NCBI GenBank assembly: GCA_030522415.1
Contig: CM060121.1
Span: forward strand, 7,371,976-7,435,975
DNA from: Channallabes apus
Taxonomy: Eukaryota > Chordata > Actinopteri > Siluriformes > Clariidae
Length of the DNA stretch: 64,000 nt
Reading direction: 5' to 3'
Positions within the stretch are counted from its first letter, which is position 1; the number at the start of each line of letters is the position of its first letter. The translations under genes were made by a program, and so were the position numbers. The notes beneath the pieces are model-generated. The model made no database searches. It saw nothing but the letters and a program-made list of their open reading frames with translations, and had not been told where the DNA came from. Of the stretch, positions 21,061 to 33,265 are shown in pieces.

Positions 21061-22815
21061 CTCCACTCTGCTCTGCTGGCCATCACTCTATACCACTTGC
21101 ATCAGCATATACTCCAGCAGTAAGGAGAGCAGAGAAGGTGGTGAAAACTATTAAACAGCGGTCTAGTGACAGCATTATTAGGTTACAGGGATGCTTCAAG
21201 GCCACTGCTTGGAACTGCCTCATATCCACATCATCTAATATTAATGAACAAGTAGAAACAAGAAAATGAGAGTTTTCTTCACTGGCTCCGAGATGGAAAA
21301 GAAGAAGGTTAACAGCGTAAAGGTAGAGCGTTACATTAAAACTGCCAAGATGAAATATAAGAACAAAATGGAGCAATCCTTTCCTGACGGTAACCTCTGC
21401 TTAGCCTGGCAGGGCATCAAGAATATGGCAGTTGTGAATACGGCTCCATCCTCCAGCAAGACCATCCAGGTTGCAGGTTATAATCCAGAAACACTCTCCG
21501 ATGACCTCAACTCCTTCTATTCCAGATTTGAAACAACTAACAGCACTCAACTCAAAGAATTTTTTTCCTCACTCAAACACTGCCCTCACCTTTTACACGG
21601 AGTAGTGAGAGAGCTCAAAAAAAATAAAATAAATACAGCACCAGGGCCAGACAATATCAGTGGACAGACTTAGAGCTACTGTGCTGAGCAGCTTGGGGGC
21701 GTGTTTCAGCTTCTGTTCCGAGCTCCTTGGTCTGCAGCACAGTCCCTAAGCTCTGGAAACACTCCGCAGTTATTAAAAGTGGTACCTTTAAAGCCCTGAA
21801 TGACCTCTGCCCCGTGACCCTCACCTCACTGGTGATGAAGGCAATAGAGAGGGTCGTCTAGAATTACATCATCAATAAGACAGACTCACTGATGGACCCT
21901 CTGCAATTTACATATTGCACCGGCAGGGGAGTTGACAATGTTAAAGTATTCATTATAACCACCATTCACAATCACCTGGAACTCAGGAAGACTTCTGTTT
22001 GCAGATTTTTCTTTAGCTTTTACCACTTTCCTGCCCCATATTCTGGACCAGAAACCCTCCAGCCATTTCCACTTGGATAACTAGCTTAACCAGTGGATAA
22101 TCAATTTTCTCTCTGTGAGTGGGCAACATTGAGGTCAGCCGGCAGGATCCTCCTATAGGACCCCTCTCATGTCCTGTTCCCTGAATTTGAGTGCCTCCCA
22201 TAAGGACAATATCTACGATGCACCAGCTGTTGGAATCAGAGAAAGAGAACAACCTTTGATCCCAGGGCTGTCCAAACCCTCAACTCACAACTAGCCTTGT
22301 GCCTCCCTCCCCTCCGATCAACTTAGTAACCACCATTCTCCACATAATAACCCTCGTCCACCCCTAACCCACACTCCTTCAAACAGACTTATGGACTCTC
22401 AGACTCACAATTTGTGAAAAACATTCCTATAGAGATCTGAACTCTGTTGCTGCTATACAGTATACCAATGTTTACGTACTGCACAATGATATTCTCACTT
22501 TAAGTGTAAGTTTTAATGTATACATCCATCTATTTCACCTTCAACTTATCTTCTTCTTCTTTATTTATCTGCTATTAAACATGACCTATGCTTACAGTTT
22601 ATATTTATTTACAGCTATTTTATACAGATGTTTACTTACAGCTGTATTGAACTAATTAATTTGACAATTGAAATTTATTATAAGTACATCAGTTGTATTG
22701 TTAAATGCATTTTATTTTATTTTATTTTATACTCATGCACTGATCCTTTGCACTGATCCTTCTATACTACTAAATTTCACCCCTGGGAATAAATAAAGTT
22801 TTTTTTTTATTTACT
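21061..22815 (+). mobile_element. 5'-truncated, decayed CR1/L2/Rex-type LINE
   Basis: Segments in shifted frames give the pre-reverse-transcriptase region (AKMKYKNKMEQSFPDGNLCL, AWQGIKNMA; then PGPDNISG) and the early reverse transcriptase motifs (LNDLCPVTLTSLVMKAIERV; MDPLQFTYCTGRGVD; FSFYHF where FADFSSAFNT is expected). Stops and frameshifts interrupt it, for example right after 21669. The catalytic YADD region is not recognisable. The 3' end at about 22790 ('cccctgggaataaataaagt') is a typical LINE tail. The element would have supplied reverse transcriptase for its own mobilisation. It is not functional. Confidence 0.85.
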
Positions 22816-22897
22816 TAATTCAATTAAACTGAAAATTCTGTCAGTTTTGCACCTTAATTCACAAATCCCGGTTTGACTTGAATGCTGTCTTATTTAT

Positions 22898-23276
22898 TCA
22901 TTCATTCATTCATTCATCTTCTATACCGCTTAAACAGGGTGTTCAGGGTCGCGGGGGACCTGGAGCCTATCCCAGGAGACTTCGGGCACTAGGCGGGGTA
23001 CACCCTGGACAGGGTGCCAATCCATCGCAGGGCACACACACATACACACACACACACACACACCCAATTACACACTACGGGCAATTTATGAACACCAATT
23101 AGCCTAACCTGCATATCTTTGGACTGTGGGAGGAAACCGGAGTAAAACCCACCAAGCACGGGGAGAACATGCAAACTCCATGCACACAGAGACGGGAATC
23201 GAGCCTGGCCGGGGAATCGAACCCAGACCCTGGAGGTGCAAGGCGACAGTGCTAACCACTACACCACCGCGCCGCC
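22898..23276 (-). mobile_element. tRNA-derived SINE, family A, full length
   Basis: Minus-orientation copy with (ATTC)n at its left end and the tRNA-like head at its right end. A 12-bp duplication TGTCTTATTTAT lies at 22886-22897 and 23277-23288. A short internal deletion removes part of the 'tactccggtttcctcc' region. Confidence 0.95.
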
Positions 23277-23288
23277 TGTCTTATTTAT

Positions 23289-24889
23289 ATCCAGCTTAAT
23301 AAATGCTTCATGTTGCTTATACGCCATTGGTCATGAATGCTTACCACTCCGTTAGCAGTGACTGGGAAGATGGAATATACATGTAGTCATGAGGGTAATG
23401 AAGGTGAATGAGTTGGATTATTCACTCTATAATCCTTTCGCATCCCTAAAATGTCTTTGAAAACATAACTAAATGTTATCCCAAGTAGAAATTACCCAAA
23501 ATGACAGATGACATAACCATAAGTTTAGTGTTTTTGGTTTTTAAATGAAACAGCTACAACTTTTCTGTTTATCATGTCCGTATTCTCCAAGAAACAAACA
23601 GAGCATGACCACAGTCAAGAATTAAAGACTTGAAACACTTCAAACATTTTAAGTGCATTTTCCCAGACATTATTCTTTATATGTATGCCAATGATGTCCA
23701 GTGCATGAAGAGAATGCATTATAATGATATTAATACTGTACATAGTTATTATATCTTTGGTCTCTCCTATACTGTAATATCACGGCCAGCCAGCACTGGC
23801 ACACTGTTTAGCAAATACTGTAGCACTAAGCAGGAAGAGTGCGATGTCAAGGTAGACCATCAGGTTCTTTACACGATGGAGTCACAGTAAAGATTCTCTT
23901 GATTCATGTTGCCTGTGACATTGCCTCCAGCACAAGCCACACTACAGTAATATAGAAAACGCTGTTATAATACAGAAAATGGATGTGGCGTCTTTTTGTT
24001 CCATCAGGGATTTGCTTATTTGGAGATTTCCCAGCATGCTTCCAAAATAGCACATAGTTTTACGATATGTTCATTGAATTTCAGCTTTGTGTTTATGATT
24101 GTTTGGAATGTTTTTTTGTTTTTTTTCTATAATGGTTTTAGCTACAGTATGTTGTGCTGGTTTTATGATTTGTAATATTTCACATTGCTCCCGTGTAACA
24201 CATTTATGTGGATAAAGTGGTTTGGTTGTTTTGTTAGGAGTAGCCTCTGTTTTATTTAAAACCTTGAGGTTGAGTGTTTCCAGTATCCAGCCAGCTTGTA
24301 CAAAAATGAATATGTTGTTTGACTGCTAGTTATGGATTCCGATATGAACCTAATGTCAAATTTACCTTATGTTTAAGCCAAATTTAACAAGCTAACCAGA
24401 CCCTATTTGCTGACCACTCAAGTTGTATATGGCATTGCAAATTACACAAGGCCTCACCCTATCCTTGGGTCAAAGCGGGTTTGATGTCAGTAAATAACAG
24501 TAATTTTGAGCTGATGTGCTAACTTACAGTAGCAGTGCATCTTACGTCAGTCTGTCTGTATTGCTTTCCTTGCCTAGAAGTGCATCTCTTCATATCTGTC
24601 TCTTGCTCGCTTGACAGCCACTCCATGAGCTGTGCTCTGTGGGTTTGTACTTGACAAAACTGTGAGTAAAATACAACTTTTATGTTAAACAAATGCATAA
24701 TTGTAATGGTCTTCTAGCTCGGAAAGATAACCACATCATACAGTAAGCGCATGCTCATGTATAGTATGAATTGAAACTTTCCAGCAGCAACCTCTGTGAG
24801 GTCCAGTCCAGACAACATGCCACACCACCTAGGGGCACTTAATTTCAAAACAAGAATGGGAATCATGTATAATTTTATTACTATACATT
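23289..24889. other. Intergenic, no gene seen
   Basis: AT-rich non-coding DNA. It contains excision-type heptamers near 23737, 23772, 23817, 23945, 24143, 24526 and 24740. No repeat family or gene was recognised. Confidence 0.55.
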
Positions 24890-24900
24890 GTTACAAAAAC

Positions 24901-25276
24901 GGCGGCGCGGTGGTGTAGTGGTTAGCACTGTCGCCTTGCACCTCCAGGGTCTGGGTTCGATTCCCCGGCCAGGCTCGATTCCCGTCTCTGTGTGCATGGA
25001 GTTTGCATGTTCTCCCCGTGCTTGGTGGGTTTCCTCCGGGTACTCCGGTTTCCTCCCACAGTCCAAAGATATGCAGGTTAGGCTAATTGGCGTTCCTAAA
25101 TTGCCCGTAGTGTGTGATTGGGTGTGTGAGTGTGTGTATGAGTGTGTGCCCTGCGATGGATTGGCACCCTGTCCAGGGTGTACCCCGCCTAGTGCCCGAA
25201 GTCTCCTGGGATAGGCTCCAGGTCCCCCGCGACCCTGAACACAGGATTAAGCGGTATAGAAAATTAATGAATGAAT
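24901..25276 (+). mobile_element. tRNA-derived SINE, family A, full length reference copy
   Basis: The head begins 'ggcggcgcggtgg'. Box A (TGGTGTAGTGG) is at 24911-24921 and box B (GGTTCGATTCC) at 24954-24964, the internal promoter of tRNA-derived SINEs. The body ends 'gcggtatagaaaa' followed by (TGAA)n. A perfect 11-bp duplication GTTACAAAAAC lies at 24890-24900 and 25277-25287. There is no poly(A) tail; the (GAAT)n tail suggests a partner LINE with the same tail. Confidence 0.96.
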
Positions 25277-25287
25277 GTTACAAAAAC

Positions 25288-25699
25288 CACGCCTAAACCT
25301 ATGAATATCCACTGTCTTTGATTTGGCATCAATTTTGACTATGTAGGCTAGAATTTACAACATTATGCCTTAACCCCCAGCACCTGAGCTTTTTCGTTAA
25401 AGCCAAGAAATCACACAGGTTATAAAAAGTTAAACAGGTTTTCAACCATAAATCATAGTCCATGAGCTATGTTTCTGTCTTGAACCTAAAGACTGTGCCA
25501 TTCCAAAACTACAATACTATCAGGGTGGTTGTATCCCTTACAGAGGTTTTCCTATAATACATGGAACTTTAATGTCTTTTACAGTTGAAGGTAACAAACA
25601 AATAGGATGACTTGCTCATTGAGTAAATAATTGCATGAAGCAGGTACAGTACCTTGCCTCCTTCCTTGGAGACTCAGCAATAAAGTCACTGTAATCTAT
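25288..25699. other. Intergenic, no gene seen
   Basis: AT-rich non-coding sequence with one TACAGTA at about 25645. Confidence 0.5.
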
Positions 25700-25992
25700 C
25701 TTGGCTGTAACTCACTCACTCATTCTCTATACCACTTATCCAGTACAGGGTTGCGGGAAACCTGGAGACGATCCCAGGGAACTTGGAGAACAAGGCCCAG
25801 GTACACCCTGCACGGGGGCGAATCAGTCACATGGCATAAACACACGCACACTCATTCACAGGGCAATTTGGAGATGGCAATTGGCCTCTCTACATGTCTT
25901 TGGACTGTGCTAGGAAATCAGAGTACCCATGCATGGGGAGAACATGTGCTTCACACACACAAACCTGAGGCAGCAACCAAACCCACATGGAA
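25700..25992 (-). mobile_element. Old, diverged copy of SINE family A
   Basis: Shows the same order of blocks in minus orientation ('ttctctataccacttatcc', 'aggtacaccctgcac', 'gtctttggactgtg', 'ggggagaacatg') but with many substitutions and losses. It is much older than the copies carrying perfect duplications. Confidence 0.8.
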
Positions 25993-26480
25993 AGAACCTA
26001 TATGAGAATATATGCGCATATATGAAACCTATATGCAGTATATATGTGCATATATCCACACCTATATGAGGATATAGACGCATATATGAAACCTATATGC
26101 AGTATATATGCATATATATGATAATATATATGCTGCATATATGCGTATATATGCCACATATAGGCAACATTGAGGTGCATATATGCGTATATACAGGCCA
26201 TATAGGTCTCCTGTATTGCTTCTTTATATCCACATATAAGCCCTATATGTACATACAAGATATGTCTCCTTTCGCAGGATCTGGTCATTTTAGCTCATAT
26301 CTCACTTTGGCAACTGTCATACATGATGCCTAGTTCATATTGTCTATTATCAAGGCAATAACTAAGAACTAACTTTAAAAAAAATGCAAAAAACTTATGT
26401 GCGAACACATGAAATTGGTATCCTAATTGCCCACATACAGTATATGAGGATATATGCACATATATGAAACCTCAGTCTCC
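25993..26480. repeat. Palindromic TATATGCRCATATATG-type satellite
   Basis: Loose tandem array of 'cctatatg', 'tatatgcgcatatatgaaac' and 'gcatatatg' units at 25993-26240, with another unit at 26430-26472. Many units are self-complementary (ATATGCGCATAT). Related units lie at 29125-29165 and 29425-29535. Confidence 0.75.
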
Positions 26481-26529
26481 GTGAAAATCTTTTTGAAACA
26501 CGTCACTAAAATTAACTGAAATGAGAAAT

Positions 26530-26730
26530 GTTGTTGGTCTTTCGGCTGCTCCCGGCAAGGGGTCGCCACAGCGGAATATCCAGTCCGCACTACAACTTGG
26601 CACAGGTTTTACGCCGGATGCCCTTCCTGATGCAACCCTCCCATTTCATCCGGGCTTGGGACCGACACTGCATCCAGTGGCTGGGGTGTGGGCACTGGCT
26701 GGAATCGAACCCGCACCACTGAGCCACCAG
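26530..26730 (-). mobile_element. tRNA-derived SINE, family B
   Basis: A common fish repeat ('ggggtcgccacagcggaat', 'ttacgccggatgcccttcct', 'atccgggcttgggaccg'). In minus orientation it starts with 'ggtggctcagtgg' and carries a box B-like GGGTTCGATTCC. A perfect 13-bp duplication TGAAATGAGAAAT lies at 26517-26529 and 26731-26743. Confidence 0.9.
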
Positions 26731-27033
26731 TGAAATGAGAAATATATCTATATATCTTAAAGTGTCTACTTTTAAATGATGCAAGTCACATTGAAAACAA
26801 ATATTCTCAGTTTATGTAATCCGTATGAAACCAAGGAGAGGCACAGAATTTCTGTCGCACTTATCTGCTAATGACCCGAGGCAGGACACGCCCACACGCC
26901 AATCACACGGAAATCAGTCAGGGTAATTTACATACTAGGCCACGCCCCCGGACACCGGCCTGCTCAACACACACACACAGAGAGACAGGTTTGAAAACAC
27001 TCAGATTCAGTGAGGTTTCTGCACGTTTTGGAA

Positions 27034-29060
27034 GATGGCACGCGCTTACACATCCGAGGAAACTCCTGGAAAGTGGGAGGAGTTTACATTTACCTCAGAA
27101 GAAGACTGTGTGACTCCGACGCCGAACAGGAGCATTTTGAACAGAGAATAGACCCATGCTACACTGGGTAAGTTATTAAGTCTTATATAACTCTTATTCT
27201 GATAATATTAAACTAATATTAGTAAATATTTTCCTCACTACAGCTAGCTCTTGTCAGCTTGTGTGACATGTTGGCTTTCAATGCCATTTATATAGTTTAG
27301 GTAAATCATGCTAACATGCTGCCTCATGTAGCACAAACATGATATTTCCCGGTGGCTAAGCTAATGCCTTATGGAGTTTACAGATGTTTATAAATGTTCT
27401 AATGTATTTCACCTTGTTTTGGATAGCTTTAGATTATAGTTGCTAATATATATTTGGCTCTGTTTTGGTTAGCTTATAACACTGCTATCGGTAATGTTAT
27501 TTAGCACAAATAAGCTAGTTCCAGGTGGCTAAAATACAGCCTTATGTAGCTAAGTGATGCTTATGAATATTTCTTTGGTGTAAATGTATATAATCCCTTT
27601 TGTTTAGCGTGTATTTACAAATGCCTGATAAGATGTAATTGTTTAGAATGTGTTCAATATGTGTGTAATGTCCAATGGATGGTGTTTGCTAATGTCTCAG
27701 TTGTAAATGTTTGAGATCCACTACATGGTCTGTTGTCCATCAACAGATATTTGCCCAGCCTATTGCCCATCAAAAATACAGAGGGGCACAAAAATGTATA
27801 CACACTTTCACAATTGTTATCTATGGCCTTTTTTAAAACTCAAATTGAATTATGGCAGCAGTGTGTAGTATTATCTATCACCATCATTGATGCTGTCATG
27901 TGACCTACAGAAGAGAGGTGTATATTTTTCATGTTGAAGTGTGGATACATTTTTGGTCATCTCTGTTTATATTATGCATCCATATTAATTGCACATCCAT
28001 TTACTCTGAACAGTATAGGCTAACATTTTTTTATTTATTTGTTTTTAAGAATGTGTCTGCATCACCCTTGCCTCCACCAGCCCCTCACATCAGGACACGC
28101 AAGCTCCGTTCAGATGGACCTCTTGTATTTGTGAAGTGGATGGAAGTTTTTTTATCTTGCACTGTTTTACTCTGAATGTCCGTCTTTTTTCAGTTTTTAT
28201 TTTGTACTGTTCCTGTTGCAGTTTTACCCTGCATGTATCTTTATCATTAATCTTCATTTATACATAAAATCCTATTAACTATTGGGAAGCTAAACATGAG
28301 AATCAGTATGAAACATGAAAAGTTTCTAAAAGTTGCCAATAAATTAATATTGTGATGTGAAATTATTTTTCAGATTGAAGTTATAAAGGGCTCTGGGGTG
28401 TTTTGCCAGGCAGAAGCGTGGAGAGCAGCCCGCCTTGCCACCTCTGCTACTGCCATGGTACGGAATCTGCTGCTGGGCACCTTCGAATTGGAGACTGGAC
28501 CAAATTAAAAAGGTAGCCATTATTGGTGAGTAAATGCATAATGCGTTGAGAAGGGAAAAAAAACATTATAAGTTCACCACTTTAACCATAGCCTACTTGT
28601 ATCAATGTTTATTAGCCATCAATGGAGACTGCATAACGTAGGGCACCCATTATTGCTACTGTATCTGCTTGGTACCTATAATACTAATTCATCGCTTGCT
28701 CACTTCTTAATCCTACCTTTCCTCTTCTAAAGCCACATTTCTGGGGTATTGCGCTGTAGGGTGTGTAGTCCTCTATTTTGTAGAACATATAGTGTTGCAA
28801 ATAACCTCGTGCCACTAATTGTTGTCGTCTGAAGTTTTAATAAATAATAATTTATTATTATTATACTGTCTTATTATTTTTGTCTTCTCTAGATGCTACA
28901 TTGAAGAAGTGGTCGGCAGCCACCCGAAGGCAGATAGGCACATCTATCAATTCAAAGCTCACAGAGCTGGGAAGATCCACAAAATATATTTTTTTCTTCC
29001 TGTTCAGTTTTTTGTCATGTTTTTGTTCTTTTACTAGTTATAATATAAAAATAAAAAAAT
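27034..29060 (+). pseudogene. Possible decayed spliced gene with a BEN-like segment
   Basis: Four pieces suggest a spliced gene. (1) ATG at 27034 opens MARAYTSEETPGKWEEFTFT and stops at 27148, before a strong GTAAGT donor near 27170. (2) 28050-28130 follows a pyrimidine tract and AG, and reads NVSASPLPPPAPHIRTRKLR. (3) 28374-28512, between AG and GT, reads IEVIKGSGVFCQAEAWRAAR then LATSATAMVRNLLLGTFELE. (4) 28893 onward, after AG, reads DATLKKWSAATRRQIGTSIN then SKLTELGRSTK. Pieces 3 and 4 join in phase, the split codon giving Asp, but a TAA at 28506-28508 lies in the same frame. The pattern (helical LL..F..E, then IG..IN.K.TEL) recalls a BEN domain. That is weak, from memory. It could also be a captured fragment in a transposon. 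Confidence 0.3.
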
Positions 29061-29124
29061 TTAATTTCTACATTTTGGGCTTTTATTTATGTTGTCTAGC
29101 AGCTATGGATTTTTTTGACTAATC

Positions 29125-29166
29125 TAGGTAAACATATAGGTGCATATATGCACACATATATACATT
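29125..29166. repeat. TATATGCACATATATG-type satellite, second block
   Basis: Short run of 'gtgcatatatgcacacatatata' type units, cut off by the SINE that follows. The array resumes at about 29425. Confidence 0.6.
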
Positions 29167-29405
29167 GGGCAGTGGTGGCTCAGTCGGTTAAGGCTGTGGG
29201 TTACTGGGTTACTGATCGGAAGGTCGGGGGTTCGAACCCCAGCATCGCCAAGTTGCCACTGTTGAGCCCTTGAGCAAGGCCCTTAACCCTATCTGCTCCA
29301 GGGGCGCTGCTCCGTAAGCTGGCTGACTCTGCACTCTGACCCCAGTTTTCTAATTGGGATATGTGAAAATTGAGCAATTTCCCTCTGGGATTAATAAAGT
29401 TCTAT
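29167..29405 (+). mobile_element. tRNA-derived SINE, family C (cyprinid HAmo-like)
   Basis: The head 'ggcagtggtggctcagtcgg' has a box A, and 'gggttcgaaccccag' is a box B. The body has 'gagcaaggcccttaaccct' and 'ctgctccaggggcgctg', and the 3' end has 'gggattaataaagt', a tail shared with L2-type LINEs. It interrupts the TATATG satellite. Confidence 0.85.
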
Positions 29406-30490
29406 AAAATTAAAAATTAAAAAAATGCATATATGTACCTATATATGTGCATATATGTACATAAAATATAGGAAAATGGGCAATTTTATATGTCACATAT
29501 ACTGTATTACTATATAGGTTCATATATGCACATAGTTGCTGTCATGGTAGTATTTTCATCCTTACAGGCTTTGGGCACCTGCTCAGCCACCTCATCTTTG
29601 TAAGTGTTAACACATTTATCCAACTATTAATTTATCCAGACCCAATAAGTGACTCATTATAAGCAAACTTTTAAAACTAAAATTTTATTTTATTTTTTTT
29701 TACTTTTTTTCATTTTCCAGCACTCGTCTCATGTTTCTGAAAATCTTGTGCTGCAGATGTTATCCATTTATGACTTCTCACTGGCACTAGGCAGCCGGTC
29801 AGCTGTAATGATTGTAAAAAAAAAAAAGGGTTCTTTTTATGTGACCTTGATTATGTTTTATGTATAAGCACCATTATTAAAGAATTAATAAAAATACAAA
29901 GATATACTTAAATCTGCACACTTGGCACTCTGACTTGTGATGGCAATGATGGTACTGTAAAGTGTAACGGAGCACAGGTCAGGTACAGTAGGAGGCCCCC
30001 TTTCTCAGATTTTCAATTTTAGGGATCCAAAGACGTCAGGGCCGGCTCCGATGGTAACCCACAAATTGTAATGCACTCAAACTATCAACAGTTCTACGAG
30101 AGAAAAGAATCAGCCAAGTGAGCTTGATGTTATTGATGAGACTGGTAGACTGAGAAAACACCACATTGTGGATAACATAAGTTCAATGTTGCAATCCAAG
30201 GAATTTGATCCCAACATAAAAAATGGCCCCAGTTCAGGTCAAAATTAGTATTCTACCCACAAATCCTTGCACACTTGACTCAATAGCCACAAAGTTTAGT
30301 ATTTTTTTTTCTGTCACAAATATCTGACTAGATTTGATGAGCTTGATATTTCTATTAGGCTGTAGCTCAGTGAAACACCGCAGGTCCATTATGGCTGGAA
30401 GCTAAATCCAAACACAATGCCATCACTGTTTATTTATCAGGTTTTTCCTGGATTCTTGGATAGATAATGACGTTTTTGGAATAACACATA
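29406..30490. other. Satellite remnant and intergenic DNA
   Basis: The TATATG-type satellite resumes at about 29425-29535. Two short splice-bounded open pieces (29568-29598 GFGHLLSHLIF, and from about 29721 HSSHVSENLVLQ) could belong to the decayed gene upstream but show no recognisable domain. ATTAAA-type signals occur near 29876. The rest shows nothing. Confidence 0.4.
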
Positions 30491-30650
30491 GGTGTGTGAG
30501 TGTGTGTATGTGTGTGTGCCCTGCGATGGATTGGCACCCTGTCCAGGGTGTACCCCGCCTAGTGCCCGAAGTCTCCTGGGATAGGCTCCAGGTCCCCCGC
30601 GACCCTGAACACAGGATTAAGCGGTATAGAAAATGAATGAATGAATGAAT
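30491..30650 (+). mobile_element. tRNA-derived SINE, family A, strongly 5'-truncated
   Basis: Only the 3' part (from the GTGTGTGAG tract to the (GAAT)n tail) is present, nearly identical to the full copies. The 5' truncation again fits reverse transcription primed at the 3' end. Confidence 0.9.
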
Positions 30651-31711
30651 TAATAACTACCTCCAGTTATGTTATCACAAAGTATTATTGAAAAAAAATA
30701 ATTCATTTTTATGAAATTAAATAATAAGTGGATAAACTTTATGATGACATTTACAGCAAACATGAATCCAATGTTACTTGTTCAATAAACATACTTTGGT
30801 CGGTGCATTTTTAGAGCAATTTATCAGTCTTAACAACTGAGTTACCACTTAATCCTGAGAACCGGACACTAACGAACGCAATAGTGTGTCAATTATTCTG
30901 CTTGTTAGCTCAATAGCTTGCTTAATGGCCAATTCTTCACTAAATCCCTCTGCTTGCTTTCTGGAAAGTCTGGATTGTACTGACTTCAAATAAAAGGCAA
31001 ACAATAAGACTCTTTTGGCAGCTGGTTCGAGGCACATTAATTTCCACAATAACGCACATTGGCTAATTGTTGCCTGTAGCTTTTCTGGGTTTTTCGCCTC
31101 AAGCTTTTTCCCATGCCCCACTATCTTTTCTCTTCTCCATCTTTTCTCCTCTTTCTGTCCATTCATGCTGTCAGCGAGAATCGTCCGTGAGTTCAGCTCA
31201 CTGAAATAGGTGCCTCTTCATGCTAATCGTCTCTCAATGGATCCGTCACCTCCCACTTGAATAAAAACACTTTTTCTTCTGACTGTTTGGCCCCCGCCCT
31301 GAATCCACCCCGTTCCCTGTCTCTAGCCCAAAAAAATTTCAGCTCATTTCCGAAAAAGAAAAAGAAGCTAAATGAGTGTCATTGTGTTGGCATCAGCATC
31401 TATTCTGGTTAAATATTTTAAAGAGGGCAAACAAGGTGGCATCATCAAAAGTCGATGTCACTGACAAGCTAATTATTAACCTCTTCATCCATATTTTGTA
31501 CACATTAATCAATTTTTTTAGTTTTGTTTTCAGTTTTTTTCTGTTCAGGTTGCATGATGCAAGCAACAACACCAAAAACAAAAATCACATTAAATCTATA
31601 ACAACCTAAAGGAAAAGCCAGAAAAAGTGGAAAATCTTTGTAAAAGCTTTCCGTACCAGCACTTTGCAGCACACAACTGTTGTAATAATAATAATAATAA
31701 TAATAATAATA
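30651..31711. other. Intergenic, unassigned
   Basis: A 105-codon minus-strand frame at 30849-31166 has a lysine- and arginine-rich start and no recognisable domain. The composition of 30840-31400 is less AT-rich and less repetitive than its surroundings. (AAT)n runs at 31682-31711 beside the next SINE. Confidence 0.4.
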
Positions 31712-32049
31712 CGGCACGATGGTGTAGTGGTTAGCACTGTCGCCTTGCACCTCCACGGTCCAGGTTCGATTCCCGGCCAGGCTTGATTCCCATCTCTGTG
31801 TGCATGGAGTTTGCATGTTCTCCCCGTGCTTGGTGGGTTTCCTCCGGGTACTCCGGTTTCCTCCCACAGTCCAAAGACATGCAGATTAGGCTAATTGGCG
31901 TTCCCAAATTGACCATAGTGTGTGAATGAGTGTGTGTGTGTGCTGTGCGATGGACTGGCACGCTGTCCAGGGTGTACCCCGCCTTGTGCCCTGAGTCTCC
32001 TGAGATTACCCTAAATACAGGATAAAGTGGTATAGAAGATGAATGAATG
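31712..32049 (+). mobile_element. tRNA-derived SINE, family A, slightly older variant
   Basis: Complete head, body and tail, with diagnostic differences ('aaattgaccatagtgtgtg', 'ccttgtgccctgagtctcct', 'ggataaagtggtatagaag') shared with the copy at 46884-47229, so these two form a subfamily. It is flanked on both sides by AAT repeats, which hide or form its duplication. Confidence 0.93.
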
Positions 32050-32064
32050 AATAATAATAATAAT

Positions 32065-32995
32065 AATGGTTATTTTAAAAGATTACATTTAAATAAATAG
32101 GAAACAATAAACTAAATTGCCATCATAAAAACACATAATGAACTGATATGTATTATTAGAGGATCATGAATGTGATCAAACATAATACTCACATGAAGAT
32201 ACTGTAGAAAGCTCTGTTGTGTATGTACAGTAACTGTATTATCCCAAGATTAAGGCAAGGGAAGGTCTGGCTCATTTACAGTAGTTACTTTATTCTGCCT
32301 AAAGAACACAGCGAGGTCAGTCTATAAACTTATAAAGTTCAGTTAAAGAATTTCATTTCATTGAAAGAAATGACACATTCAAACACATGATCATTCCATC
32401 GTCATCTGGCCCCCCATGAATGGAAGACAAGGTTTGTGCCAAAGCATGCTGTTCTCCCACTCTTTTTACTGAAGTGATCACTAACAAAAAGGCAGTATTT
32501 AGTAGCCACACATTTCAGTTTGATATATTTGTTTAGTGTGTAAGGAACACCATCACATGGCATTCCAACCCTGGATTTTCAACTGGATCACATCTACAGT
32601 AGGACTTAATATTTGTGACATGGTTTCGTACTCTGTGCAGCGTAATGCCCCAACATGAGTGGTTGAGTTGTAGAGTGGCTTGACGTGACTTTTAGCCTGG
32701 TATGATTATTCATAAGGAAAGTGCTACCTAATTGGTGGGTTGCTGCTGTCTACATCAAACAGAGACTAGGTGCATATCTTTAGCAGAGCAGTGGCTCTAT
32801 GGCACACCTAGTGAAATCACTGACCAAAGTTGCAAAAATCATCACTGGCAAGCGTGTTCCAGCTGGAACATGATGCAGCAGCTCCTAAGGAAAACAGTGG
32901 GTACTGTAATCATGATTGATGGAGGCACTGAAATAGGCATTGTGCTTTGATGGCTGTCATGTACACCAATCAGTCACAAATATATGATGCTTAGC
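32065..32995. other. Intergenic, mostly unassigned
   Basis: AT-rich DNA with excision-type heptamers near 32203, 32227, 32278, 32595 and 32905. From about 32640 it may be the front part of the degraded DNA transposon that follows. No intact frame. Confidence 0.45.
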
Positions 32996-33265
32996 AGGTG
33001 GAGAGTTCAAGGCTGTTGATCCATCCTCTAAATTCCCCAGACATCAATCTAATCAAGCATCATCTATGGAACAGACGTTCTCTATGCCGGACAAACAAGT
33101 TTGATCTATGGAGGCCACCCGAGGGATTTGCTGCCAACATCCTGGTGACCGACACCACAGCACACCGTTTAGTCATGTCCTGATGTACAGTACCAGAGCT
33201 GCCTCAAGGGGAATCTATGCAATATTAGGCTTAATGTTTTGCATTTTAATGTTATGGTCATTTAA
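32996..33265 (+). mobile_element. Degraded DNA-transposon repeat, family D
   Basis: Contains 'ccggacaaacaagtttgatc' then 'tatggaggccaccc', 'accgacaccacagcacacc' and a 3' part ending near 'ttttaatgttatggtca'. This is a common fish repeat; related copies are at 36094-36432 and, inverted, at 49690-49795. The 3' terminus resembles Tc1/mariner-type ends. Confidence 0.65.

Noticed and set aside
30849..31166. 105-codon minus-strand ORF
   Set aside because: No recognised domain, no splice or polyadenylation context, and a chance ORF of this length is expected in 64 kb. The region may be conserved for other reasons, which cannot be tested here.
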